Below are positions 1 through 7,560 of a stretch of 54,344 nucleotides of DNA, one piece after another; position 1 is the stretch's first letter, and each line of letters opens with the position of its first letter. The translations under genes were made by a program, and so were the position numbers. Under the pieces are notes generated by a model. It worked only from the letters and a program-made list of their open reading frames with translations. It made no database searches and was not told the DNA's origin. Source of the DNA: Marinitoga hydrogenitolerans DSM 16785. GTDB taxonomy: Bacteria; Thermotogota; Thermotogae; Petrotogales; Petrotogaceae. Location of the stretch: positions 1-54,344 of the forward strand of contig NZ_FQUI01000011.1 in assembly GCF_900129175.1 (NCBI RefSeq), written 5' to 3'.

Positions 1-201
1 TAATTTTTGAACTTTTCTATATGATTTTTTAGCCATTTTTAACAACATTAGAATTTTAAGAATAGCTTTATCTGAAAATTCTTTTTTTCTACCAAATGAG
101 TATTTCGGTTCGTTAAAAAATATATCTATAATATTGAAAATAAATAAAATTTCTTTTTTTACAAAAGATGTATTGATTTCTATTCTTTTTTGTGCTAACA
201 T
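1..201 (-). CDS. Transposase, N-terminal part (runs off the window)
   Basis: An open frame reads from an ATG at 201 to the window edge without a stop (67 codons). It contains the stretch FFNEPKYSFGRKKEFSD followed by a Lys-rich helix, which resembles the N-terminal region of IS4/IS5-type DDE transposases. That is family resemblance only; no catalytic residue lies inside the window. A ribosome site (gaaaggagt) sits about 9 bases before the ATG, and that site lies in an inverted repeat described separately. The gene may be complete outside the window. What is seen is the start, the ribosome site and the open frame; the transposase call is inferred. Confidence 0.6.
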   Translation of the reverse strand, partial: MLAQKRIEINTSFVKKEILFIFNIIDIFFNEPKYSFGRKKEFSDKAILKILMLLKMAKKSYRKVQKL

Positions 202-208
202 TGAATTG

Positions 209-270
209 GGCACTCCTTTCTTTTGTTTTTTGGCTCAATTCAATGTTTCTACATTGAATCAAGGAGTGCC
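209..270 (-). promoter_or_regulatory. Hairpin able to hide the transposase ribosome site
   Basis: On the minus strand, GGCACTCCTT (270-261) is perfectly complementary to AAGGAGTGCC (218-209), which contains the transposase Shine-Dalgarno sequence. Inside this long stem is a second perfect hairpin, a 9-bp stem (259-251 with 246-238) with a 4-base loop. A transcript entering from outside would fold and mask the ribosome site. Comparable 5' structures that block transposase translation from read-through transcripts are known from other IS elements. The fold is visible; the function is inferred. Confidence 0.55.
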
Positions 271-310
271 TTTTTTGCTTCTTACTAATTGGACGTCCTA
301 TAAATTAAAG

Positions 311-1750
311 TTATTTTTTTATTTTTCTTGTATAAGTAAGTTTAAATTTACTTAATATATTTATGGATTTTATATTTATATTATCAAATTTTTCTATAAT
401 AAAATTTTCTAATTTGTATTTGGGAAATTTTTTATTTAATACTACTGATATTAAATATGTAAAATTATGTTTTTTTTCATTATATTCGACAATCACACTT
501 GCTTTTTCTACTTCTTCTATTTTATAAATATATTCTTCGATTTCTCTAGGAAAGGGTTTAATATTTAAATTTTTTATATCGTTATAACGACCTATTATAT
601 AATAATTATCTTTTTCATCTCGCCATGCAAGATCCTTGGTATTAAACCATCCATTTTCACATGTAGGAATAATTTTATTGTTGTAATAATAATATTTTGC
701 TACTGCTGGTCCTTTTATCCATAAAATACCAATATTTTTTTTAGTTTCTTTTTTTGTTTCCGGATGCCTTAAAGAACATTCAATATTTTCTAAAGGTTTT
801 CCTATACAACCAGCTTTTTTTTGATTTTTAAATATATTAAAATGAGTTAAAGATGTTGTTTCAGTTAAACCATATCCCTCAGTTATTGCTTTTTTTGTAA
901 TTTTTTTGAACCTATATAAATATTCTAAAGGTAGCATTTCACCCCCACAATCACATATTTCCAAAGAATCTAAATTATATTCATTTTTGTAATTTTTTAC
1001 GATACTTTGATACATATATGGGGCACCAGGAAAAACAGTTATTCCAAATTTAGAAATTGCTCTCAAAGCCTTTTTATAATCCCATTCTTTCATTATAACT
1101 AAAGTTGACAAACTATAAATACTTGATGCAACACAAGCAAACATCCCATAATTATGCCAAAAAGGTAAAATCCCTAAGATTTTCGATTTTTCAGATAATT
1201 TATATATTTTTTTATATTGCAAAGAAACGTATTCTATATTATTTTCATTTATAATTACTCCTTTCATTTTTCCTGTTGTTCCACTTGTAAATGATAATAT
1301 TCTTCCATACTTGGTTATATTATCATTTTCTAATTTTTTATTTGATTTTAGTAAATAAAAATTATCATTTAATTTTTTTATATATTTGCAAGATATTAAA
1401 TTTACAAATTCTTTTGTAGTTAATATTATATCAATTTTATAATTTTCCAGTAAAATCTCTCCATATTCTTTGAAAATTTCAGGAGATAAACTAACAAGAA
1501 AATTATCACTAATTAAAGTTCCAATGTATGCACTAATAAATTCAAAGCTATTTGGAAGAATAATAGCAATTCTTTTGCCGTGAAATTCGCAAATCAAATT
1601 TCTTATATTAGATGCGAGATTATAAGCATCTAAAAATGTATACCTTTTATAATTTAGTTTTGTATTATTTTCAATATCAATAATAAATGTCTTATTTGAT
1701 ATATCTTTATCTTTTTTTATTTTATTCATAAAATCATTATAAATATTCAT
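311..1750 (-). CDS. AMP-dependent acyl ligase (ANL superfamily)
   Basis: A 479-residue adenylate-forming enzyme that would activate a carboxylic acid with ATP and probably pass it to CoA or a carrier thiol. Visible motifs are the phosphate loop TSGTTGKMKG, the A5 motif GYGLTETT, the A7 motif GWFNTKDLAW and the A8 hinge GRYNDIKN. The C-terminal A10 region, TYTRKIKK, keeps the expected lysine but has Arg where Gly is usual. The ATG at 1750 is chosen because it follows AGAGGTGAT; an in-frame ATG at 1789 has no ribosome site. The gene stands alone. The acyl substrate cannot be told from the sequence; long-chain acyl-CoA ligase or a carrier-loading ligase are both possible. Confidence 0.8.
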   Translation of the reverse strand: MNIYNDFMNKIKKDKDISNKTFIIDIENNTKLNYKRYTFLDAYNLASNIRNLICEFHGKRIAIILPNSFEFISAYIGTLISDNFLVSLSPEIFKEYGEILLENYKIDIILTTKEFVNLISCKYIKKLNDNFYLLKSNKKLENDNITKYGRILSFTSGTTGKMKGVIINENNIEYVSLQYKKIYKLSEKSKILGILPFWHNYGMFACVASSIYSLSTLVIMKEWDYKKALRAISKFGITVFPGAPYMYQSIVKNYKNEYNLDSLEICDCGGEMLPLEYLYRFKKITKKAITEGYGLTETTSLTHFNIFKNQKKAGCIGKPLENIECSLRHPETKKETKKNIGILWIKGPAVAKYYYYNNKIIPTCENGWFNTKDLAWRDEKDNYYIIGRYNDIKNLNIKPFPREIEEYIYKIEEVEKASVIVEYNEKKHNFTYLISVVLNKKFPKYKLENFIIEKFDNINIKSINILSKFKLTYTRKIKK

Positions 1751-2197
1751 AATATCACCTCTCATAATAATATTTTCAATTAACCCCATGATATTCGTTT
1801 TTTCTTATTTTTTTGGAAATAATCTCTCTCTTTTTTTATTTTTAAAAAGAGTCTGGTTTATTTTTTTTATTATTTTTATCAGGAATATCATTAACTTTGT
1901 TTAATAATATTACAGACAAATATTGTGAATTTTATAACTTATAAGTTACGACAAAACTTTATGAATATATAATTTTTATATTATGTTACTTCATAATTAA
2001 AAGATATTATTCTCACCTTTCAATTTACAATAATTTTAGCAAAAAAAAAAAATAGTCAACAACATAAAGTAAAATTTAAGTAAATTTTTAACCAACTTTT
2101 CTTTTCTTAAATTTGATAAATTTACATAATTATTATATCACTTGATATATTTTTATTGTTAATTTTTTATTATTTATAGGTTTATTTATACTTTTAA
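1751..2197. other. Intergenic region without a gene
   Basis: About 450 bases of very AT-rich DNA with stops in all frames. It holds a perfect 14-bp palindrome, TAACTTATAAGTTA, at 1935-1948, a possible operator upstream of the ligase. Near 1826-1852 is a weak A/T hairpin with CTC/GAG ends, and near 2040-2052 a run of A. No promoter of good quality was found for the ligase. It may be DNA left after the deletion that removed most of the hcp gene that follows. Confidence 0.4.
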
Positions 2198-2395
2198 TTT
2201 AATAGAAAACCAAAAAAATTCTTACCAGTAGCAGTATTATTAGCATTATTATACTTAGGAGTAAAAGGAATAAAATTAGGTCCGAAATTACCAGCATTTG
2301 TTTCACCAAATGTATTGAAAGTATTAGTTGACAATTTTGGAATTAATCCTATTACTACTGTTAAAGAAGATTTAGAATTTTTCTTGAATAAATAA
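2198..2395 (+). pseudogene. hcp: C-terminal remnant of hybrid-cluster protein (hydroxylamine reductase)
   Basis: An open stretch of about 65 codons ends at a TAA at 2395 and has no ATG, GTG or TTG near its beginning; an in-frame stop lies just upstream. Its product carries [17 protein letters not shown], then [14 protein letters not shown] and [14 protein letters not shown], which match the conserved C-terminal end of Hcp/prismane proteins. The whole N-terminal part with the Fe-S ligands is missing, so this is a deletion remnant. Its original terminator still follows. Family recognition is from memory of Hcp C-termini; the truncation is seen directly. Confidence 0.75.
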
Positions 2396-2413
2396 TTAAA
2401 TAAAAATAATTAT

Positions 2414-2442
2414 CCCCCTCTGAATTTCAGAGGGGTTTTTTG
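2414..2442 (+). terminator. Rho-independent terminator after the hcp remnant
   Basis: The stem CCCCTCTGAA with TTCAGAGGGG is followed by six T. It sits 20 bases after the remnant's stop codon and also isolates the amylase gene from upstream transcription. Confidence 0.85.
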
Positions 2443-2548
2443 TTATTAAAGTTCAAAAAAATTAATTATTAGTAAATATAATTCTTTTTTTCTTATTTTC
2501 AAAATATATTTTCTGATTATTGCATTTTTAAAAATATATTACGAATAG

Positions 2549-2554
2549 TATAAT
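2549..2554 (+). promoter_or_regulatory. Probable -10 element of the amylase gene
   Basis: TATAAT lies 45 bases before the amylase start in an intergenic stretch. No convincing -35 box sits at 16-18 bases, so the assignment rests on the -10 hexamer and position. Confidence 0.35.
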
Positions 2555-2598
2555 CCGAAGTGTAATTGGATGGGGGTTAAATTATATTTTAGGGAGGT

Positions 2599-4440
2599 AT
2601 GGACAAAGTGAAGCGTTTTTTTTTGAATGTTTTAGTTATTATCTCATTGACTTTATTATTATTAACAGGGTGTGTAAAACAAGTTGATGGAAATTCTGGA
2701 GAAATTACTGCTTCTACTATTGTTGTTAAAGGAGAATGGACACAAGCGTATTTCAGAGGAACTCCAAACAATTGGGGAACAACATTAATGCAAAAAGTTG
2801 CGCCAAACACATGGGAGATTATAATTACATTTAATAATGGTGATGGATACGGGGCTCCACGATTCAAAATAGATCATTATGGCGATTGGAGCGAAAGCTA
2901 TCCTGCAACAGATTATGAAGTTCAGCCATATACTACATATAAGATAACCTTTTATGATGATACACATTATATAGATGTAAAAAAATATACAAGTCCCATA
3001 AATGGAGTAATATTACAGGCTTTTCAATGGTATTTGCCAGAATATGATGAAAATACACAAAGAGGGTTATGGGTAGAACTTTCTGAGAAAATACCGGATC
3101 TGGCATCTATGGGAATAACAGCATTATGGTTACCACCTGCTTATAAAGGTCAGGCCGGTAAAAGTGATGTGGGATATGGAGTATATGATATGTATGATCT
3201 TGGAGAGTTCAATCAAAAGGGAAGTATTGCAACAAAATATGGAACCAAAGATCAATATTTAAATGTTATAAATTCGGCACATTTGTATAATATGCAGATT
3301 TATGCTGATGTAGTATTTAATCATAGAATGGGAGCAGATGCCACAGAATGGGTTAATGCATATAAAGTTTCCTGGAATGATAGAAATTATGTTCTTGAAA
3401 ATAAAGACATAAAGGCTTGGACCGTTTTCGATTTTCCTGGAAGAGCAAATAAATATTCTGATTTCAAATGGAGATGGTATCATTTTGATGGAGTGGATTG
3501 GGATGAAAATACTCACGAAAGTGCAATTTTTCGATTTAATAGTACAGGAAAAGCATGGGATTGGGAAGTTGATACTGAAAATGCAAATTATGATTATTTA
3601 ATGGGTGCAGACTTAGATATGGAACATCCAGATGTTATTCAAGAACTAAAAAATTGGGGAAAATGGTATGTTGATTTTACAAATGTTGATGGATTTAGGC
3701 TGGATGCAGTAAAGCATATAAAGTTTGATTTTTTCAATGACTGGTTGGATTATATGAGGAATACAACAGGAAAAGAATTATTTACAGTTGGGGAATATTG
3801 GAGTACAGATATAAATAAATTAAATAATTATATTTCAAAAACTGGAAGTAGAATGTCTTTATTCGATGTGCCTTTGCATCAGCATTTTCATGATGCTTCA
3901 AATGCAAGTGGATATTATGATATGAGAAATATATTTAATGGAACACTTGTACAATCTAATCCTGTAAAAGCAGTAACGTTTGTAGAAAATCATGATACTC
4001 AACCTGGTCAATCGTTATATTCTTCAGTTCAAGACTGGTTTAAACCATTAGCATATGCGATGATATTGTTAAGAAAAGATGGATATCCATGTGTTTTTTA
4101 CGGAGATATGTACGGAGCTCCCGGAATAACAGCACAATATGACGTTATAAAAAAGCTTATTGAAGCAAGAAAGATATATGCATATGGTGATCAATACGAT
4201 TATTTAGATCATTGGGATATAATTGGATGGACAAGATTAGGAGATCAAAATCATCCAAAAGCTATGGCTGTAATATTAACAGATGGTCCTGGTGGAAGTA
4301 AATGGATGTATGTTGGAAAAAAGAATGCAAAATTTATTGATTATTTAGGAAATAGAACAGATGTTATATGGTCAAATTCAGATGGTTGGGCAGAATTTAA
4401 GGTAAATGGTGGTTCTGTTTCAGTATGGGTAGAACAATAA
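2599..4440 (+). CDS. Alpha-amylase lipoprotein (GH13) with N-terminal starch-binding-like domain
   Basis: A 613-residue exported enzyme that would cut alpha-1,4 links in starch or glycogen outside the cell. The N-terminus is a lipoprotein signal with the lipobox LLTGC (Cys about 25). Residues about 44-128 look like a beta-sandwich carbohydrate-binding module. A GH13 barrel follows with all four signature regions: DVVFNH, GFRLDAVKH with the nucleophile Asp369, VGEYW with the acid/base Glu399, and VENHD with Asp466. The layout resembles liquefying amylases of the Bacillus type (subfamily GH13_5; inferred). AGGGAGG lies just before the ATG. Single gene with its own terminator. Confidence 0.93.
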   Translation: MDKVKRFFLNVLVIISLTLLLLTGCVKQVDGNSGEITASTIVVKGEWTQAYFRGTPNNWGTTLMQKVAPNTWEIIITFNNGDGYGAPRFKIDHYGDWSESYPATDYEVQPYTTYKITFYDDTHYIDVKKYTSPINGVILQAFQWYLPEYDENTQRGLWVELSEKIPDLASMGITALWLPPAYKGQAGKSDVGYGVYDMYDLGEFNQKGSIATKYGTKDQYLNVINSAHLYNMQIYADVVFNHRMGADATEWVNAYKVSWNDRNYVLENKDIKAWTVFDFPGRANKYSDFKWRWYHFDGVDWDENTHESAIFRFNSTGKAWDWEVDTENANYDYLMGADLDMEHPDVIQELKNWGKWYVDFTNVDGFRLDAVKHIKFDFFNDWLDYMRNTTGKELFTVGEYWSTDINKLNNYISKTGSRMSLFDVPLHQHFHDASNASGYYDMRNIFNGTLVQSNPVKAVTFVENHDTQPGQSLYSSVQDWFKPLAYAMILLRKDGYPCVFYGDMYGAPGITAQYDVIKKLIEARKIYAYGDQYDYLDHWDIIGWTRLGDQNHPKAMAVILTDGPGGSKWMYVGKKNAKFIDYLGNRTDVIWSNSDGWAEFKVNGGSVSVWVEQ

Positions 4441-4454
4441 AAATAAATAAATAA

Positions 4455-4494
4455 ATAAATAAACCACTCCAAATTTTTGGAGTGGTTTATTTAT
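4455..4494 (+). terminator. Terminator of the amylase gene
   Basis: A perfect 16-bp stem (4455-4470 with 4479-4494; core AAACCACTCC / GGAGTGGTTT) with an 8-base loop. The 3' arm ends in TTTATTTAT. The group II intron fragment begins at the very next base. Confidence 0.8.
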
Positions 4495-4680
4495 GTGTGC
4501 CGGGCATGAATAACAGCTAGGTGGTGAAAGTCCGCTGTGGAGGTTGACCGTGCCAACCACTAGCCAAAGGCAAGGGTGTCCAGCGCGAGGTGGAATCTGA
4601 AGGAAGCCGGAGGCAAAATCTTGGTCCGAAGTACACGAACCACATTAGAGACTGTATAAATCGGGTGAGTTTGCATAATA
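4495..4680 (+). mobile_element. Group II intron, 5' fragment (domain I region)
   Basis: The stretch begins GTGTG, the group II intron 5' consensus, and continues with blocks typical of domain I: CAGCTAGGTGGTGAAAGTCC, GACCGTGCCAACCAC, CAAGGGTGTCC, GTGGAATCTGAAGGAAGCC and GGGTGAGTTTGCATAA. It is far more GC-rich than its surroundings. The similarity stops near 4680. No reverse transcriptase/maturase frame and no domain V/VI hairpin follow before the next gene at 4800, so this is a dead 5' remnant. The intron class was not determined. Confidence 0.8.
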
Positions 4681-4749
4681 AGGGTTTACTTGTATATTAT
4701 ATTTTTCTTTAATCTATTATTACCTTTTAATATATTTGAAATAATTAAT

Positions 4750-4779
4750 TGTTATAATGAATTTATACCCCCCACCCAC
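4750..4779 (+). promoter_or_regulatory. Extended -10 promoter of the copper operon with a C-rich element at the start site
   Basis: TGTTATAAT (4750-4758) is an extended -10 box. From 4764 the sequence runs ATACCCCCCACCCACA, a C-tract out of place in this AT-rich DNA, at the expected transcription start. CsoR-type copper repressors bind G/C-tract pseudo-palindromes at such positions, but only one half resembles that here. The promoter is likely; the operator is a guess from context. Confidence 0.45.
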
Positions 4780-4799
4780 AGGATAAGGAGGAGAAAATA

Positions 4800-5153
4800 A
4801 TGGATTTAAAAGAATGGAGAAAGAAAACAGCAAAAACTTCTGGTGCTTTAGTAAGAATGAGACAACAAAGTTACTCTGACGGTGCATTGCCAGGGAAACA
4901 TAAACTTTTGATGGCTTTAGCTATATCAGCTATTATAAAATGTGAACCTTGTGTGAAAGGTTATGTTAAATTAGCTTATGAAAATGGCGTAACAGAAGAA
5001 GAACTGCTCGAAACACTTGATGTTGTAATGACAATGGGCGGATGTCCTGGTGAAGAGTGGTCTATGATTGCATATGATTATTGGAAAAAGATAAATAATG
5101 ATAATGAGTCAAATACTAAAATTAATAATGACAAAGAAGGGTGTTGTGATTAG
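4800..5153 (+). CDS. AhpD-like / carboxymuconolactone decarboxylase family protein
   Basis: A 117-residue all-helical protein of the AhpD/CMD family. It carries the redox pair CEPC (Cys48 and Cys51) in the conserved helix IIKCEPCVKGYVKLA, followed by EEELLETLDVVMTMGG. Family members with this CxxC act as peroxidase partners or thiol-disulfide proteins; the substrate here is unknown. The C-terminus ends EGCCD, adding two vicinal cysteines that could bind metal. AAGGAGG precedes the ATG. It is the first gene of a three-gene operon with the copper ATPase and chaperone, with a 10-base gap to copA, so a role in copper or copper-induced oxidative stress is inferred from context. Confidence 0.85.
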   Translation: MDLKEWRKKTAKTSGALVRMRQQSYSDGALPGKHKLLMALAISAIIKCEPCVKGYVKLAYENGVTEEELLETLDVVMTMGGCPGEEWSMIAYDYWKKINNDNESNTKINNDKEGCCD

Positions 5154-5163
5154 AGGTGATAAA

Positions 5164-7320
5164 ATGAACGAGAAAACAGAAAAAAAGATAAATTTTAGAG
5201 TTGTTGGTATGACATGTGCTACATGTGCTAGAACTGTTGAAAAAGCATTGAAAAATGTTGAGGGTATAAAATTTTCTGCTGTTAACTTAGCTACAGAAAC
5301 GGCATTTATTGTTTCTGAAGATGAAATATCATTTGAAAAATTAAAAGAAGCTGTTCAAAAAGTTGGCTATGACATTTCTACAGATATGAGTCAAGACTTA
5401 GAGAAAAAAAGATATCAAGAAGCAAAGAAAAATCTAATTTTGGCTTTACTTGTAACTATTCCAATTTCAATTATGATGTTAATTCATATGATCTGGAAGG
5501 AAATCCCCGGATTTTCTGTTATGGAAGTTATTGCAGGAGGATATGTAATATTCTATACAGGTAAAAAAACAATAAAAGGTGCCTGGATTGCATTAAGCCA
5601 TTTTCATACAAATATGGATACTTTAATTCTTTTTGGTTCAGTAACTTCATGGATAACAGCATTACTTAATTCATTTGGTTTTCCAATTGCATCCTTTGGA
5701 ACAATAGGAGCAATGATAATGGCTTTTCATATTACAGGTAGATTTATTGAATCTCATTTGCGAGATAAAGCCGCAAAAGAGATAAAATCATTGATGAACA
5801 TGCAAGCTAAAGAGGCCAGGGTTTTAATAGATAATGAAGAATTATTAATGCCAATAAATGCAATTAAAAAAGACTTTGTAGTTTTAGTAAAACCTGGTGA
5901 GAGGATTCCTATTGATGGGGAAATTATTGAAGGAAATTCTTCAATTGACGAATCAATGATAACAGGTGAATCTATACCAGTAGAAAGAACTGTTGAAGAA
6001 AAAGTAATTGGTGGATCCTTAAATTTAACAAGTCCTTTAAAAATAAAGGTCACAAATGTGGGAGAAGATACATTTTTATCTCAAATGATTAAATTAATAC
6101 AAGAAGTTCAAGGAGCAAAAGTTCCAATTCAAGCATTGGCAGATAGAATTACATTATGGTTTGTTCCAATAGTAATGTTTTTAGCAATAATAAGTGGATT
6201 AATCTGGTATTTTAACTTTGAAAACCTTCAACCATTTATGCAAAACATGAGAAGTATTTTCCCATGGATATTAAATACAACAGATCCTCTTTCATTTTCT
6301 GTTTTTGTTTTTGTTGCAACTATAGTTATAGCGTGTCCATGTGCTCTTGGGTTAGCTACACCAATGGCATTGGTTGCCGGTACAGGTGAAGCTGCTAAAA
6401 AAGGACTTATAATTAGAAATGCTGAAGCTATTCAAACCTCAAAAGATGTAAAAGTGGTTATAATGGATAAAACAGGAACAATAACTCAAGGTAAACCTCA
6501 AGTTATTGAACATAGTATTCCGGAAGAAAAAATAAAAATTATTGCTTCTATAGAAAATATGTCTAATCATCCATTAGCAAAAGCAATTTCTGAGTTATCT
6601 AAAGAGAAGATAAATATAGAAAACATTGAAGAAATAGCGGGAAAAGGTGTAAAAGGTTCATATAACAATAATGAATATTTCATTGGTAAACCAAAAAATA
6701 AATATGATAAATTAAATGAAAAAGGTTATACTGTAGTTGAAGTTTATGAAAATAATAATTTTTTAGGATATATTGCTATTGCTGATAAGATAAGAGAAGA
6801 TTCAAAAAAAGCTATAGAAGAATTTAAGAAAATGGGAATTATTCCCGTTATGGCTACAGGAGATAATGAAAAAACTGCAAAAGCTGTTGCAAAAGAAGTA
6901 GGAATCGAAGAAGTTTTAGCAGGTATAAAACCAGAAGATAAATTAAATGTTGTTAGAAATTATCAGGCAAAGGGATATAAGACACTTATGGTAGGAGATG
7001 GTATGAACGATGCTGCAGCATTAAAAGGTGCAGATATAGGTGTTGCTATAGGAAGTGGAACAGATTTGGCAATTGATAATGCTGATGTGATTATAGTAAA
7101 AGGCGGTGTTTCGAAAATAGTTGATACAGTAGAAATTTCAAGAAAAACATTCTCAGTAATAAAATCGAATTTATTCTGGGCATTTTTCTATAATGTAATT
7201 GCTATTCCCGCTGCAATGTCCGGATTATTGCATCCTGCAATTGCAGAAGCAGCAATGGCATTCAGTTCTATAACTGTTGTTTTAAATTCACTAAGGATAA
7301 AAGAAGATAAAAAACTATGA
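5164..7320 (+). CDS. copA: Copper-translocating P-type ATPase
   Basis: A 718-residue P1B-type ATPase that would pump Cu(I) out of the cytoplasm. In order: one N-terminal heavy-metal domain with GMTCATC (Cys18, Cys21), membrane helices, the actuator motif TGES, the metal-binding membrane motif CPC (Cys391, Cys393) within ACPCALGLATP, the phosphorylation motif DKTGT (Asp435), the SNHPLA nucleotide-domain motif and GDGMNDAAAL. CPC marks Cu/Ag transport. The ATG at 5164 follows AGAGGTGAT; an in-frame upstream ATG lies inside the preceding gene and is unlikely. Its stop overlaps the start of the chaperone gene by four bases, so the two are probably translationally coupled. Confidence 0.95.
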   Translation: MNEKTEKKINFRVVGMTCATCARTVEKALKNVEGIKFSAVNLATETAFIVSEDEISFEKLKEAVQKVGYDISTDMSQDLEKKRYQEAKKNLILALLVTIPISIMMLIHMIWKEIPGFSVMEVIAGGYVIFYTGKKTIKGAWIALSHFHTNMDTLILFGSVTSWITALLNSFGFPIASFGTIGAMIMAFHITGRFIESHLRDKAAKEIKSLMNMQAKEARVLIDNEELLMPINAIKKDFVVLVKPGERIPIDGEIIEGNSSIDESMITGESIPVERTVEEKVIGGSLNLTSPLKIKVTNVGEDTFLSQMIKLIQEVQGAKVPIQALADRITLWFVPIVMFLAIISGLIWYFNFENLQPFMQNMRSIFPWILNTTDPLSFSVFVFVATIVIACPCALGLATPMALVAGTGEAAKKGLIIRNAEAIQTSKDVKVVIMDKTGTITQGKPQVIEHSIPEEKIKIIASIENMSNHPLAKAISELSKEKINIENIEEIAGKGVKGSYNNNEYFIGKPKNKYDKLNEKGYTVVEVYENNNFLGYIAIADKIREDSKKAIEEFKKMGIIPVMATGDNEKTAKAVAKEVGIEEVLAGIKPEDKLNVVRNYQAKGYKTLMVGDGMNDAAALKGADIGVAIGSGTDLAIDNADVIIVKGGVSKIVDTVEISRKTFSVIKSNLFWAFFYNVIAIPAAMSGLLHPAIAEAAMAFSSITVVLNSLRIKEDKKL

Positions 7321-7523
7321 AAACTGTGCTTTTAGTACCAGATATGTCATGTAATCACTGTGTAATGAGAATAACAAATTCATTGAAAGAAATTAATATT
7401 CCTGAATTTGAAGTAAAATTGGATGAAAAAAAAGTGTATATAGAATCATCAAGTTGTGATATAGAATTAGTATTGAGAAAACTTGAAGAAATAGATTATC
7501 CTGCTGAAATAGTTATGGAATAA
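7317..7523 (+). CDS. copZ: Heavy-metal-associated domain protein (copper chaperone-like)
   Basis: A 68-residue ferredoxin-like HMA domain with the metal motif MSCNHC near the N-terminus, the size and pattern of CopZ-type Cu(I) chaperones that hand copper to CopA. The ATG overlaps the copA TGA as ATGA. The symbol is given by context, because bare HMA proteins can also be mercury or zinc binders. It is the last gene of the operon, followed directly by a terminator. Confidence 0.82.
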   Translation: MKTVLLVPDMSCNHCVMRITNSLKEINIPEFEVKLDEKKVYIESSSCDIELVLRKLEEIDYPAEIVME

Positions 7524-7556
7524 ACAACAGGAGAGCCTAGCTCTCCTGTTGTTTAT
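7522..7556. terminator. Bidirectional terminator between the copper operon and pyk
   Basis: A perfect 15-bp stem (core ACAACAGGAGAGC / GCTCTCCTGTTGT) with a 3-base loop. T-rich ends lie on both strands, so it can serve both convergent operons. Confidence 0.85.
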
Positions 7557-7560
7557 AGTA

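Noticed and set aside
134-355. 73-codon plus-strand frame near the window start
   Set aside because: It runs antisense through the transposase leader hairpin and the end of the ligase gene, has no ribosome site and a composition set by poly-T; it is a shadow.
4441-4460. AAAT tandem repeat after the amylase stop as a satellite
   Set aside because: Five AAAT units form the 5' arm and approach of the terminator stem; no separate repeat function is needed.
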